64,000 nucleotides of DNA from Salinicola halophyticus (GTDB taxonomy: Bacteria; Pseudomonadota; Gammaproteobacteria; Pseudomonadales; Halomonadaceae): assembly GCF_003206695.1 (NCBI RefSeq), contig NZ_PZJN01000003.1, positions 193,220-257,219 on the forward strand, given 5' to 3'. The position numbers and the translations under genes were made by a program. Position 1 is the stretch's first letter. Every line of letters starts with the position of its first letter. Shown in pieces: positions 41,345-50,865 of the stretch. Below the pieces are notes generated by a model. It had not been told where the DNA came from, searched no databases, and was given only the letters and a program-made list of their open reading frames with translations.

Positions 41345-42331
41345 TTACTGGGAAAGGCCAATCTGGCGCGAGATATCAGTGATCTGGGCGATCTGGTCGT
41401 TGACGAACGTCGTGAAGGCCTGGCCATGCATCTCGAAGGGCATCAGACCGTTCTGAGTCATTACGCCTTTCCACTCGTCGCTTGAGTACAGGGTATCGAT
41501 GGTGTCTACCCACCAGTCGTAGGCGTCGTCGGAGACATCCGCCGGTATATAGAAGCCGCGCCAGTTGGGGGCGACGGTATCGATCCCCTGTTCCCGCGCC
41601 GTCGGCCATTCGTGCAGCGTGCCGGGCAGCCGTTCTTCGGAAAGTATCGCCAATGGCCGCAGGTCACCGGACTCGATAAAGCTGATCACTTCCGAAATAT
41701 CGCCGGTGAAGGCGTCGACGTGACCGCCCAGCGTTTGTGTCACTGCTTCGCCGCCGCCGTTGTATCCCAGGTAGGCAATGCGCGCCAGATCGTCCACCCC
41801 GGCCTCGTCGGCGGCCATCAGCAGCTTCAGGTGGTCCCAGCCGCCGGTGGCGGTGCCGCCGGTAAAGCTCACCGCACGAGGATCCTTCTTGAGCGCCTTC
41901 ATCACCTCGGGCAGCGATTGATAGGGAGAGTCCGCGGCGACGGCAATCACGCCGTAGTCGGCGCCCAGCGTGCCGATCCAGTTGACCATGCTGGCGTCCA
42001 TGCCCGGAAACTGACCGCGCGCCAGACCGGTGGTGGTCACGGTGCTGGCGGCAACGATCACGTTCTCCTGGCCGGCGCGCTTCTGCACCACGTGGGAGAA
42101 ACCGACGCCGCCGCTGGCACCCGGCATGTTGATGGTCTGGACGTTGCCGTCGACCAGTCCGAGATCGGCGAGAACGCGGCCGACGGAGCGACAGGTGAAA
42201 TCCCAGCCGCCGCCCGGATTGGCCGGAGCGATACAGTCGATCTTTCCGGTCTGTTCGAAAGCCTGGGAGGTACTGGCTGCCCCCCAGAGTAGGCCTCCGG
42301 CAATGAAAGTGATCAGGGTGGATCGGATCAT
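41345..42331 (-). CDS. TctC-family extracytoplasmic solute-binding protein
   Basis: A 328-residue periplasmic receptor of the tripartite tricarboxylate transporter (TTT) family, with a signal peptide (about residues 1-24, cleavage after SQA). Family blocks include IDCIAPANPGGGWDFTCR and INMPGASGGVGFSHV. Ligands are carboxylates (citrate and relatives). No tctA/tctB membrane genes are nearby, so it is an orphan receptor. It sits beside a LysR regulator and a CoA-transferase/lyase pair, suggesting that it binds the acid they degrade. A strong terminator follows. Confidence 0.9.
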   Translation of the reverse strand: MIRSTLITFIAGGLLWGAASTSQAFEQTGKIDCIAPANPGGGWDFTCRSVGRVLADLGLVDGNVQTINMPGASGGVGFSHVVQKRAGQENVIVAASTVTTTGLARGQFPGMDASMVNWIGTLGADYGVIAVAADSPYQSLPEVMKALKKDPRAVSFTGGTATGGWDHLKLLMAADEAGVDDLARIAYLGYNGGGEAVTQTLGGHVDAFTGDISEVISFIESGDLRPLAILSEERLPGTLHEWPTAREQGIDTVAPNWRGFYIPADVSDDAYDWWVDTIDTLYSSDEWKGVMTQNGLMPFEMHGQAFTTFVNDQIAQITDISRQIGLSQ

Positions 42332-42513
42332 GGCGTGCTCCTTCGTCTTGTTATCGGTCTATATCGCTCGGCAAAGAGCAACTGGCCCAGAGCCGTGGTC
42401 GATGAAGGCCTTGGTAGATGAAGACTGTAGCGAGCGGCGTCAGGAGACAAAATTGTTATTTGAACAAGCAACCCTTCGCGGTTTCCGAAGGATTTGCACC
42501 TTGGTCGTAACCT

Positions 42514-43440
42514 TCACGATCTCGAATCGCTAGGGGTTTCAGCGTCTCGCGTACCGACGCCGGCCAGATGCTCGACCATCTGGCGGGCGATCAGGGGCAG
42601 CGCCTCCAGGTCGCGCACGCCAATGACCAGCTCGCGTTCCGCCCAGGCGTCGACCAACGGAATCGTCGCCAGCGACAGACTTTCGCGATAGGCCGCAACG
42701 GCGCGGGCGGGGAGAATCCCGATCCCCATGCCACGGTCGATCATCCGGCAGATGCCTTCGAAGCTGCGCACCTGAATGCGCATTCTTAGCGGCCGCGCCA
42801 GGCGCTGAGCGTCCTGGTGTAGCAGCGCCTGAAGTGAAGAGTCCTGCTCCAGGCCGATGAAGTCGTAATCCATCGTGTCGGCAAACGCCAGACTCGTCCG
42901 GCTGGCCAGCGGGTGATCTCGCGCGGTAACCAGTACCAGCCGATCCCTTCGGTAAGGGCGAATCAGTAGTCCCTCGGCGGGGGTATGTCCCGAAAAGATG
43001 CCGATGTCGGTCAGGCCGTCGCGCACCGCCGCGATGATCTCGTGGCTCAGGCGCTCCTGCATGTCGATGCGAATCTGCGGATAGCGCCAGGTAAAGTCGC
43101 TGAGGTCATCGGGGAGAAACTCGATCACCGCCGAGGTATTCGCGTGCAGGCGCACGTGCCCTCGGATGCCCACGCTGTACTCGCTGAGATCGGCATTGAG
43201 ATGATCCAGGCTGTCGAGCATGTGTCGGGCATGATGCAGAAGCGCATGGCCGGCGGGCGTCAGTTCGACGCCGCGAGGACGGCGGTAGAGTAGCGTCGTC
43301 GATAACTGGGTCTCGAGGTCGCTGATTCGTTTACTGACGGCCGCCAGTGCCAGATGCTCGCGCTCGGCGGCGCGGGTCAGGCTTCGCGAGTCGGCGATGG
43401 CAACGAACAGCTTGAGCGTCGTGAAGTCGAGTCGTTTCAT
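42514..43440 (-). CDS. LysR-family transcriptional regulator
   Basis: 308 residues: N-terminal winged helix (RLDFTTLKLFVAIADSRSLT, then AAVSKRISDLE) and a C-terminal periplasmic-binding-like effector domain. ATG at 43440 gives the standard LysR start; a longer frame adds 12 residues. It is divergent from the CoA-transferase/HMG-CoA-lyase pair and upstream of the TctC gene on the same strand, so it likely controls both; the inducer is unknown. Confidence 0.9.
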   Translation of the reverse strand: MKRLDFTTLKLFVAIADSRSLTRAAEREHLALAAVSKRISDLETQLSTTLLYRRPRGVELTPAGHALLHHARHMLDSLDHLNADLSEYSVGIRGHVRLHANTSAVIEFLPDDLSDFTWRYPQIRIDMQERLSHEIIAAVRDGLTDIGIFSGHTPAEGLLIRPYRRDRLVLVTARDHPLASRTSLAFADTMDYDFIGLEQDSSLQALLHQDAQRLARPLRMRIQVRSFEGICRMIDRGMGIGILPARAVAAYRESLSLATIPLVDAWAERELVIGVRDLEALPLIARQMVEHLAGVGTRDAETPSDSRS

Positions 43441-43606
43441 GGCGATGGCGCCTGCGTGCGGCAATGATCGCCTCACTCTAGCGTTCGCGATCGGCGAAGC
43501 CTAGCTTGACGATCGCCTAATTGTTGCCCGTTGCTGACTGAGTCAATCTTGGTCGGGCGAGGTCTGCCGGATGAGTAGCGGATCTGAAGTGATAAAGGAG
43601 ATCGAC

Positions 43607-44854
43607 ATGGCGGCCAGCAACGACATGGCAGTCAACGACAATGCGCAGGCGCTAGCGGGACTCAAGGTGGTGGAACTGGGTCAGCTGATTGCCGGCCCTT
43701 TCGCCAGCAAGCTGCTGGGCGAGTTCGGTGCGGACGTGATCAAGATCGAGCCACCGGGAACGGGGGATCCGCTGCGCAAGTGGCGTGTGCTCAAGGATGA
43801 CACGTCACTGTGGTGGCACGTCCAGACCCGCAACAAGCGTTCGCTGGCGCTCGATCTGCGCTCCGAGGAGGGCCAGGAGATCGTGCGGCGCCTCGTCGAT
43901 GAGGCGGACATTGTGATCGAGAACTTTCGTCCCGGCACGCTCGAAAAGTGGGGGCTGGGTTGGGAGGCGCTGAGCGAGCGCAACCCGGGCCTGATCATGG
44001 TGCGCATCTCCGGTTATGGCCAGACCGGCCCTTATCGCGACCGTCCGGGATTCGGCGTGATCGGCGAGGCGATGGGCGGGCTGCGTTATCTCTCGGGCCA
44101 TGCCGGGCAGCCGTCGGTGCGTGTGGGGATCAGCATCGGTGATTCGCTGTCGGCGCTGTACGGCGTGATCGGCGCCTTGCTGGCGTTGCAGGAGCGCCAT
44201 CGCAGCGGCCGGGGCCAGTACATCGATGTCGCGCTCTACGAATCGGTATTCGCGATGATGGAGAGTCTGATTCCCGAGTACGACGGCGCCGAAGTGATCC
44301 GCGAACCCAGCGGCAGCGCCTTGCCGGGGATCACGCCCTCCAATGCCTATCTCTGTGCGTCGGCCGAGGCCGAGGGTGAGGGTCAGGGCGAGGAATACGT
44401 GCTGATCGCCGGCAATGGCGACAGTATCTTCAAGCGCTTGATGACGGCGATCGGCCGTCAGGATCTCGCCGACGATCCACGCTTCGCGCATAACGACGGC
44501 CGCAGTCGTCACGCCGAGCTGATCGATGGCGCCATCGCTGACTGGACCCGGCAGCACCGGCGCGATTACGTGCTCGATGTGCTGGAAAGCGCGCACGTGC
44601 CGGTGGGCTACCCGTATACCGCGAAGGACATCGTGGCCGATCCGCACTATCTCGCTAGGGAGATGATCGAGACCATCCAGCTGGGCGGTGGCGAAACGCT
44701 CAAGGTGCCGGGCGTACTGCCGAAGCTGAGCCGGACGCCGGGTCGCATCGACGGGGGCGGACCGGCGTTGGGTCAGCACACGCAGAATGTGCTCGACGAA
44801 CTGGGCATCGACCGCGAGACCCAGGCCAAGATGCGTGAAAGAGGAGTGATCTGA
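43607..44854 (+). CDS. CaiB/BaiF-type CoA-transferase of unknown substrate
   Basis: A 415-residue class III CoA-transferase with the usual N-terminal block VVELGQLIAGPFASKLLGEFGADVIK and the GFGVIGEAMGG loop; at the position of the catalytic Asp of formyl-CoA transferase the sequence reads RPGFGV, so the nucleophile (Asp or Glu) needs alignment to place. ATG 43607 has AAAGGAG 6 bases upstream. It overlaps the lyase gene by one base (TGATG), so the pair is co-translated: activation of an acid to its CoA thioester followed by cleavage. Confidence 0.87.
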   Translation: MAASNDMAVNDNAQALAGLKVVELGQLIAGPFASKLLGEFGADVIKIEPPGTGDPLRKWRVLKDDTSLWWHVQTRNKRSLALDLRSEEGQEIVRRLVDEADIVIENFRPGTLEKWGLGWEALSERNPGLIMVRISGYGQTGPYRDRPGFGVIGEAMGGLRYLSGHAGQPSVRVGISIGDSLSALYGVIGALLALQERHRSGRGQYIDVALYESVFAMMESLIPEYDGAEVIREPSGSALPGITPSNAYLCASAEAEGEGQGEEYVLIAGNGDSIFKRLMTAIGRQDLADDPRFAHNDGRSRHAELIDGAIADWTRQHRRDYVLDVLESAHVPVGYPYTAKDIVADPHYLAREMIETIQLGGGETLKVPGVLPKLSRTPGRIDGGGPALGQHTQNVLDELGIDRETQAKMRERGVI

Positions 44855-45831
44855 TGACCGATTTGATGCCTGGTTCGATGCCTGATTCGATGATCCGGAC
44901 GAACGCGCAGTCCCGCGTCACCATCAACGATGTGGCGCCGCGGGACGGTCTCCAGATCGAATCGCGATTCGTGCCGACGGAGGAGAAGATTCGGCTGATC
45001 GATGCTCTCTCCCGCACTGGCCTGGCCAAGATCGAGGCGACGTCGTTTACCTCACCCAAGGCGATTCCCAGCCTGCGCGATGCCGAGGAGGTCATGCGGG
45101 GGATCGAGCGTGTACCCGGAGTCGACTACGTCGTACTGGTGCCCAACGAGAAGGGCGCCGAACGCGCGTTGGCCTGCGGCGTCGACGAGATCAATCTGGT
45201 GCTGTCGGCCAGCGACAGCCACGGTCGCGCCAATCTGCGCATGACGGCCGAACAGTCGCTCGAACGCTTCGCCAATATTCTCGAGATCACCAAAGGCAGC
45301 AACCTCTTCGTCAACGCCTCGATCTCGACGGCATTCGGCTGCCCCTTCGAGGGTGACGTGCCTTTCAAGCGGGTACTCGGGATTACCGAAAAACTGCTGG
45401 CACTGGGCGTTCAGGGAATTTCGCTTTGCGACACCACCGGCATGGCCAACCCGCGCCAGGTTGCCGACCTGTGTCGTGAAACGTTGAGCCGCTGGCCGTG
45501 GCTGCCGTTGACGCTCCACTTTCACAACACGCGCGGCATGGGGCTGGCCAACGCGCTGGCGGCATGGCAGAACGGCGTCACCCGCTTCGATGCCTCGCTC
45601 GGTGGATTGGGCGGCTGCCCTTACGCGCCGGGTGCCACCGGTAACGTCTGCACCGAGGACCTGGTGCACATGTTCGAGCAGATGGGCGTGGACACCGGCG
45701 TCGATCTCGAGCGTCTGATTGCGGCCGCCGAGCTGCTGCCGGCGATGATCGGCCATGAGGTGCCGGGGCAGGTGGTCAAGGCCGGCACGTCGGATCGGAG
45801 ATATCCATTACCGGAAGCGGCCAACGGCTGA
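44854..45831 (+). CDS. HMG-CoA-lyase-family enzyme
   Basis: A 325-residue TIM-barrel lyase. APRDGLQ (metal and substrate site), LCDTTGMANP, HFHNTRGMGLANALAA and the Cys loop GLGGCPYAPGATGN are all present. The family cleaves 3-hydroxy-3-methylglutaryl-CoA to acetyl-CoA and acetoacetate, but bacterial members paired with CaiB-type transferases may act on other 3-hydroxyacyl-CoAs. No leucine-degradation genes (liu) are nearby. The first ~18 residues contain a small MPGS/MPDS repeat and may not all be translated. Confidence 0.88.
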   Translation: MTDLMPGSMPDSMIRTNAQSRVTINDVAPRDGLQIESRFVPTEEKIRLIDALSRTGLAKIEATSFTSPKAIPSLRDAEEVMRGIERVPGVDYVVLVPNEKGAERALACGVDEINLVLSASDSHGRANLRMTAEQSLERFANILEITKGSNLFVNASISTAFGCPFEGDVPFKRVLGITEKLLALGVQGISLCDTTGMANPRQVADLCRETLSRWPWLPLTLHFHNTRGMGLANALAAWQNGVTRFDASLGGLGGCPYAPGATGNVCTEDLVHMFEQMGVDTGVDLERLIAAAELLPAMIGHEVPGQVVKAGTSDRRYPLPEAANG

Positions 45832-45870
45832 TGGATAGCAGATAGTAGCGTCCGATAATCACGCCGCTAA

Positions 45871-46009
45871 GCTTTGTCTGAAAAATCGACGAGCGATAGC
45901 CAGACAAGGCAAAAATCGGCGAAAAAGTGGAATTTACGCGGGGTAAACGAGCATTTTGAGTTGATTTTTAAAGCCGTATGGGTGAGCGCAGGCATTTTTC
46001 AGACAAAGC
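45871..46009. mobile_element. 139-bp MITE-like element with 16-bp terminal inverted repeats
   Basis: Ends are perfect inverted copies: GCTTTGTCTGAAAAAT (45871-45886) and ATTTTTCAGACAAAGC (45994-46009). The interior is markedly A+T-richer than its surroundings and codes for nothing. The right end overlaps guaD, giving its last three codons and TGA stop. No clear target-site duplication is seen. I recall similar elements scattered in Halomonadaceae genomes, but this was not checked. Confidence 0.75.
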
Positions 46010-47333
46010 GTGGCGCATCACGTTCGTGAACCAGGCGCCCGTTGGCCCAGGTCGCCGCCACGGTGCGATCGTCGCCCAGCATCATCATCGCGAACAGGCG
46101 CTCCGAGAGCGTCTCCGTCTGAGAGAGCCGGCGTGACATCAATGGCGTCGAGTTCGGGTCGAGCACGACGATATCCGCCTCGAACCCGGCCTGCAGGCTG
46201 CCGATCTTGTCATCAAGGTGCAGTGCCCGCGCGTTGCCTAGCGTGAGCCGATAGAACCCCTGCCAGCCGGTCAATGCCTGACCGAGTAGTGCGCCGACCT
46301 GATAGGCGCCTTGTAAGGTGCCGAGACCGGATAGTGTGGTTCCCGCACCGACGTCGCTGGCAAGCGATGTCGTAAGACCCGCATCACGACACGCCAGCCG
46401 ATCCATCAGTCCGCTACCCAGAAACAGGTTCGATGTAGGGCAGAAGGCGATATTGGCGCCACGCTGGGCCAGGCGGCGGCGCTGATCGTCATTCAGATGG
46501 ATGCCGTGGGCGAAAGTGCTGCGCGGGCCGACGAGGCCATAACGCTCGTAGACATCGAGATAGTCCCGGCTTTCTGGGAACAGTTCCGCGACCCAGGCCA
46601 CCTCGCCACGATTCTCCGATAGATGGGTCTGCAGATAGAGATCGGGGGCGTTGTTCAGCACGCCGCCCACGGCGTCGAGCTGCTCGCGGGTGGAGGTCGG
46701 CGCGAAACGTGGCGTCAGCGTGTAGCTCAAGCGGTCGCGGCCGTGCCAGTCGGCGATCAGACGTTCGCTGTCACGTACACCGCCCAGCGTATCGTCGGTG
46801 AGGGCGTCCGGCGCGTGACGATCCATCAGCACCTTGCCGGCGATCATGCGGAGCTGACGGCGCTGAGCGGCACTGAAGAAACTGTCGACCGACACCGGAT
46901 GCGAAGAGCAGAACACCTGGGCTGTAGTGGTGCCGACGCGCAACATTTCGTCGAGAAAGCGCTCGGCGCCGGCCTCGGCATAAGCGGCATCGGCGAACCG
47001 GCATTCGGCCGGGAAGGTGTAATCGTTGAGCCAGTCGAGCAGCTCGCGACCGTAGGACGCCATGATGTCGAGCTGAACGTAATGGACGTGGCTATCGATG
47101 AAGCCGGGCATCATCAACTTGTCGCGGTAGTCGACGATCTCGATACCGGGCGGCAGTTGGTCGGCGAGTACCTCAAAAGGCTCGACGGCCCGGATATGCC
47201 CGTCGACGATCCAGATCGCGCCATCCTCGAGATAGCGCGTGGTGGCGGCCAGCGGCGTCGCTTCCTCGCCGGGATCGTCGAGGCAGGTGAAAAGCGGGCC
47301 GCGCAGCAGACGTTGGTGAGTGTTCATGGTCAT
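45999..47333 (-). CDS. guaD: Guanine deaminase
   Basis: A 444-residue amidohydrolase converting guanine to xanthine. Metal and substrate motifs: PGFIDSHVHYVQ (His pair), QTHLSENRGEV, THAHGI-equivalent FAHGIHLND, and SLASDVGAG. The ATG at 47333 overlaps the xdhC stop (ATGA), so it is the last gene of xdhA-xdhB-xdhC-guaD; its product feeds xanthine to the dehydrogenase encoded upstream. The final residues (RFV and stop) come from the terminal repeat of a MITE-like element. Confidence 0.95.
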   Translation of the reverse strand: MTMNTHQRLLRGPLFTCLDDPGEEATPLAATTRYLEDGAIWIVDGHIRAVEPFEVLADQLPPGIEIVDYRDKLMMPGFIDSHVHYVQLDIMASYGRELLDWLNDYTFPAECRFADAAYAEAGAERFLDEMLRVGTTTAQVFCSSHPVSVDSFFSAAQRRQLRMIAGKVLMDRHAPDALTDDTLGGVRDSERLIADWHGRDRLSYTLTPRFAPTSTREQLDAVGGVLNNAPDLYLQTHLSENRGEVAWVAELFPESRDYLDVYERYGLVGPRSTFAHGIHLNDDQRRRLAQRGANIAFCPTSNLFLGSGLMDRLACRDAGLTTSLASDVGAGTTLSGLGTLQGAYQVGALLGQALTGWQGFYRLTLGNARALHLDDKIGSLQAGFEADIVVLDPNSTPLMSRRLSQTETLSERLFAMMMLGDDRTVAATWANGRLVHERDAPRFV

Positions 47334-48304
47334 TCTCTAGCAGGATCTTTGACGAATGGGGCGCTCTCGAGCGGTTCGAAAGCGGAGAAGGTATCACGCC
47401 AGGTTTCCGGGGAAATGCCGCGCTGGGCCGGTTTGCTCGACGGTCGTTGCTGGGCCAGCAGCTCGGCGGCAACGCTGATCGCGATTTCCTGCGGACGTTT
47501 GTTGATCGTCGAACCCAGGCCGATGGGGCAGCGAACCCGGGCCAGCGCGGTATCGTCGAATCCGGTGGCGGCCAGGCGCGAGCGAAAGCTGGCCCATTTG
47601 CTTCGCGAGCCGATCATGCCGATGGACCGCCATGCCTCGTGGCTCGAGTTTGTTCGGGATAATAGTGCCGCGATCAGCGCACGATCCTGTGCATGATCAT
47701 GGGTCATCACCAGTACATGGCTGGCGGGCGGAATCGCCGCCACGGCGCGATCAACGCCTTCGGCGTCCGGGGTCAGCTCCATCGGCCGAATGCGAGCAGG
47801 ATAACCGTCGTGGCCGTTTTGCAGCGGAAACGCCTCGGCCCGGCTATCGTACCAGTCGATGCGCCAAGGTAACGGCGCCAGAAGTTCCACCAGCGCCTGG
47901 CCGACATGCCCGGCGCCGAACAGCGTCAGATGACTCTCCGCACCGGCGAAGATTTCGAGCAGCACGTGGACGAAGCCGCCACAGCACTGACCGGAGCGAC
48001 CTCCCAGCGGAAACGCTTCGAGGTAGGTGCCTGCCGCCACGGGCGTCGCCTTCAGATGCCGGCGAGCGGTCTCGATCACCTGCTGTTCGAAGTGGCCCCC
48101 GCCCAAGGTGTCGATGACCTCCGTCGGGGTGACGACCAGCTTGGCGCCGGGCTCGCGCGGGGTCGAGCCGGCGGCGCCGACCACGCTAGCCAGGGCGTGG
48201 GGCGCCGCGCTTTCCTGCAGTCGATGCAGCGCGGCGTGCCAGGTTTCGTGCTGGTTCAGGGCCTCGAAAGAGCCCCGCGTCTCGAGCGAGTCGCCAGCGC
48301 TCAT
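47330..48304 (-). CDS. xdhC: XdhC, molybdenum-cofactor insertase for xanthine dehydrogenase
   Basis: 324 residues. XdhC binds and sulfurates molybdopterin cofactor and hands it to apo-XdhB. The N-terminal XdhC/CoxI domain has GAAGSTPREPGAKLVV and GGGHFE; the C-terminal Rossmann domain has LFGAGHVGQALVELL and IGMIGSRSKW. The ATG at 48304 overlaps the xdhB stop (ATGA); a longer frame upstream runs antisense-free through xdhB and is rejected. It is not an enzyme subunit. Confidence 0.93.
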   Translation of the reverse strand: MSAGDSLETRGSFEALNQHETWHAALHRLQESAAPHALASVVGAAGSTPREPGAKLVVTPTEVIDTLGGGHFEQQVIETARRHLKATPVAAGTYLEAFPLGGRSGQCCGGFVHVLLEIFAGAESHLTLFGAGHVGQALVELLAPLPWRIDWYDSRAEAFPLQNGHDGYPARIRPMELTPDAEGVDRAVAAIPPASHVLVMTHDHAQDRALIAALLSRTNSSHEAWRSIGMIGSRSKWASFRSRLAATGFDDTALARVRCPIGLGSTINKRPQEIAISVAAELLAQQRPSSKPAQRGISPETWRDTFSAFEPLESAPFVKDPARE

Positions 48305-50865
48305 GGCGTCGCTCCGGTGTTCGAGTTTTCGGCGTCCGGCTTTTGGGCGCTCGGCTTTTGGGGGCGCAGCGCTTCGGCGGCCATCAATACGCGCTCCGGC
48401 GTGGCCGGGGTATCCAGCGGCGGGCTGACGCGATAGTCGGTGAGGCTCGCCAGCGCGTCGCGCAGCGCCGACCACACCGAAATGCCCAGCATGAACGGCG
48501 GTTCGCCCACGGCCTTGGAGCGATAGATACTGGCCTGGGAGTTGGGGTGGCCCTCGAGCAGTTCGACGTTGAAGATCGGTGGCAGGTCACCGAACGTCGG
48601 GATCTTGTAGGTGGCGGGGCCATCGGTCAGCAGACGGCCGTCGTCGTTCCACTTCAGCTCTTCGCTGGTCAGCCAGCCCATGCCCTGGATGAAGCCGCCC
48701 TCGACCTGCCCCAGGTCGATGGCCGGATTGAGCGAATCGCCGACGTCGTGAAGGATGTCGACGCGCTCGACGCGGTACTCGCCGGTCAGGGTATCGACAC
48801 TGACCTCGCTGACCGACGCGCCGTAGGCGAAATAGTAGAACGGCCGCCCCTGCCCGCTGTCGCGATCGTAGTGAATCAGCGGGGTGGAGTAGAAGCCGGT
48901 CGCCGACAGCGAGACCCGGCCGAGATAGGCGGCCTGGATCAGTTCTCCCCATGACACCGCGGGCGTCGACGCGCCGGTGTCGGTGACGAGCTTGCCGTTC
49001 TCGAGACGCAGCCCTTCGCGGTCGAACTGATAGTGCTCGGCGGCGAAATCGAGCAGGCGCTGGCGGATCTGGCTGGCGGCATCGCGTGCGGCCATGCCGT
49101 TGAGATCCGCGCCGCTGGAGGCCGCGGTGGGTGAGGTGTTGGGTACCTTGTCGGTGCGGGTGGCGCTGATTCTCACCGAGTCGAAATCGATACCGAGCTC
49201 CCGGGCGACGACCTGACACACCTTGGTATGCAGCCCCTGGCCCATTTCGGTTCCGCCGTGATTGATCATCACGCTGCCGTCGGTATAGACGTGAAGCAGG
49301 GCACCGGCCTGATTGAGATGCTTGGCAGTAAAGGAGATGCCGAACTTGACCGGCGTCAGTGCCAGGCCACGCTTGATGATCGGGCTGCGATGGTTGAACT
49401 CGCGAATGGTGTCGCGCCGTTGCCAGTAGTCGCTGCTGCGCTCCAGTCGTTCGATGATCTCCACCATCAGCGGATGCTGGTCGACGTGCTGGCCATAGTG
49501 GGTGGTGTCACGTCCTTCGCGGTAGAGATTGCGCTTGCGTACGGTCAGTGGATCCTGGCCGACATGGCGGGCGATATCGTCCATCGCCCGTTCGACGATC
49601 ATCATGCCCTGGGGACCGCCGAAGCCGCGAAAGGCGGTATTCGAGGCGGTGTGGGTGCGGGCACGATGGCCGGTCACGCGTGCCAGGCCCAGCGAGTAGG
49701 CGTTGTCGGCGTGGAACATGGCGCGATCGACCACCGCTTCGGACAGATCCGGCGAATGGCCGCAATCGCCGATCAGGGTGATATCGCCGCCGACGATCAC
49801 GCCGTCACTGTCGAAGCCCAGACGGTAACGATTGTGGAACGGGTGGCGTTTGCCGGTAATGCGGGTGTCGTCGGCCCGCGGCAGACGCAGGCGTATCGCG
49901 CGTCCCGTGCGGCGGGCCAGCAGCGCCGCCATGCACGCCCAGGGCGCGGCCTGAGTCTCCTTGCCGCCGAAGCCGCCGCCCATGCGGCGATTCTCCACCG
50001 TCACCGCGTGGAACGGGATATCCAGCACCTCGGCGACCAGTTTCTGGGTCTCGCTGGGATGCTGGTTGGAGGTGTAAACGGTGACGCCTTCATCTTCGCT
50101 GGGCACGACCAGGCAGGCCTGGCCTTCGAGGTAGAAATGTTCCTGACCGCCGACGAACTGCTCGGCCTCGAGCACGTGGGGCGCGTCCGTCAACGCCTGC
50201 TGCCAATCGCCGCTGACCTGCACGTGCGTCGGCCGCACGAATTCGCCGGCCTCGGCGGCGGCAACCGGATCGAAACAGGGCGGCAGCGGCTCGATTTCGA
50301 CGACGGCCGCCCGGACGGCGCGGCGTGCTTCGGCATAGCTGGTGGCCGCCACGGCAAACAGCGGTTGCCCGACATAACTCACTGTCTCGTCGGCGAACAT
50401 CGGATCGCCCGGGAAAACCGGGCCGATATCGCGATGCCCGGGAATATGCTGCGCCGCGATGACGTCGACGACGCCGGGCATCTCGCGTACCGCGTCGAGA
50501 TCGAGTCGCGTCACCCGCCCATGAGCGATCTGACTCAGACCGACCATGGCGTGCAGCGTGCCGTGAGGCGCTGGCAGATCATCGATATAGCGGGCGCGAC
50601 CGGTGACATGCTGGGTACCACTTTCATGAGCTTGGGCGTGCTTGTTGGCCGTGGCTGATGGGCGCGGCGTGACGGTGTCACGGGCCACCGGCTCGTCGCC
50701 TTCGAGGCGGCCGGTCTCCCGGTCCGGCTCCGATAACTCGGATTCGATCTGCGCTTCCAGCGACGCCTCGGTATCTTTCCGTGGCGCTGCGGTTTCAGAC
50801 TCGGACCCAGCCGTTACGGTCGTCGCACGTGAAGAGTTGAACAGCCGTTTAGTGAGCGTACGCAT
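48301..50865 (-). CDS. xdhB: Xanthine dehydrogenase, molybdopterin-binding subunit XdhB
   Basis: An 854-residue large subunit oxidising hypoxanthine/xanthine to urate. Moco-binding blocks include GGGFGGKE, AFRGFGGPQGM, NHGGTEMGQGLHTK and the catalytic Glu in KAVGEPPFMLG. It starts at 50865 with a strong GGAGGT 8 bases upstream, overlapping the end of xdhA by 17 bp. That start gives an unusual ~80-residue Glu/Ser/Thr-rich extension before the conserved QHVTGRARYIDDLP. Confidence 0.95.
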   Translation of the reverse strand: MRTLTKRLFNSSRATTVTAGSESETAAPRKDTEASLEAQIESELSEPDRETGRLEGDEPVARDTVTPRPSATANKHAQAHESGTQHVTGRARYIDDLPAPHGTLHAMVGLSQIAHGRVTRLDLDAVREMPGVVDVIAAQHIPGHRDIGPVFPGDPMFADETVSYVGQPLFAVAATSYAEARRAVRAAVVEIEPLPPCFDPVAAAEAGEFVRPTHVQVSGDWQQALTDAPHVLEAEQFVGGQEHFYLEGQACLVVPSEDEGVTVYTSNQHPSETQKLVAEVLDIPFHAVTVENRRMGGGFGGKETQAAPWACMAALLARRTGRAIRLRLPRADDTRITGKRHPFHNRYRLGFDSDGVIVGGDITLIGDCGHSPDLSEAVVDRAMFHADNAYSLGLARVTGHRARTHTASNTAFRGFGGPQGMMIVERAMDDIARHVGQDPLTVRKRNLYREGRDTTHYGQHVDQHPLMVEIIERLERSSDYWQRRDTIREFNHRSPIIKRGLALTPVKFGISFTAKHLNQAGALLHVYTDGSVMINHGGTEMGQGLHTKVCQVVARELGIDFDSVRISATRTDKVPNTSPTAASSGADLNGMAARDAASQIRQRLLDFAAEHYQFDREGLRLENGKLVTDTGASTPAVSWGELIQAAYLGRVSLSATGFYSTPLIHYDRDSGQGRPFYYFAYGASVSEVSVDTLTGEYRVERVDILHDVGDSLNPAIDLGQVEGGFIQGMGWLTSEELKWNDDGRLLTDGPATYKIPTFGDLPPIFNVELLEGHPNSQASIYRSKAVGEPPFMLGISVWSALRDALASLTDYRVSPPLDTPATPERVLMAAEALRPQKPSAQKPDAENSNTGATP

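Noticed and set aside
49228..50658. 476-codon frame antisense to xdhB
   Set aside because: Composition shadow of a confident gene on the other strand.
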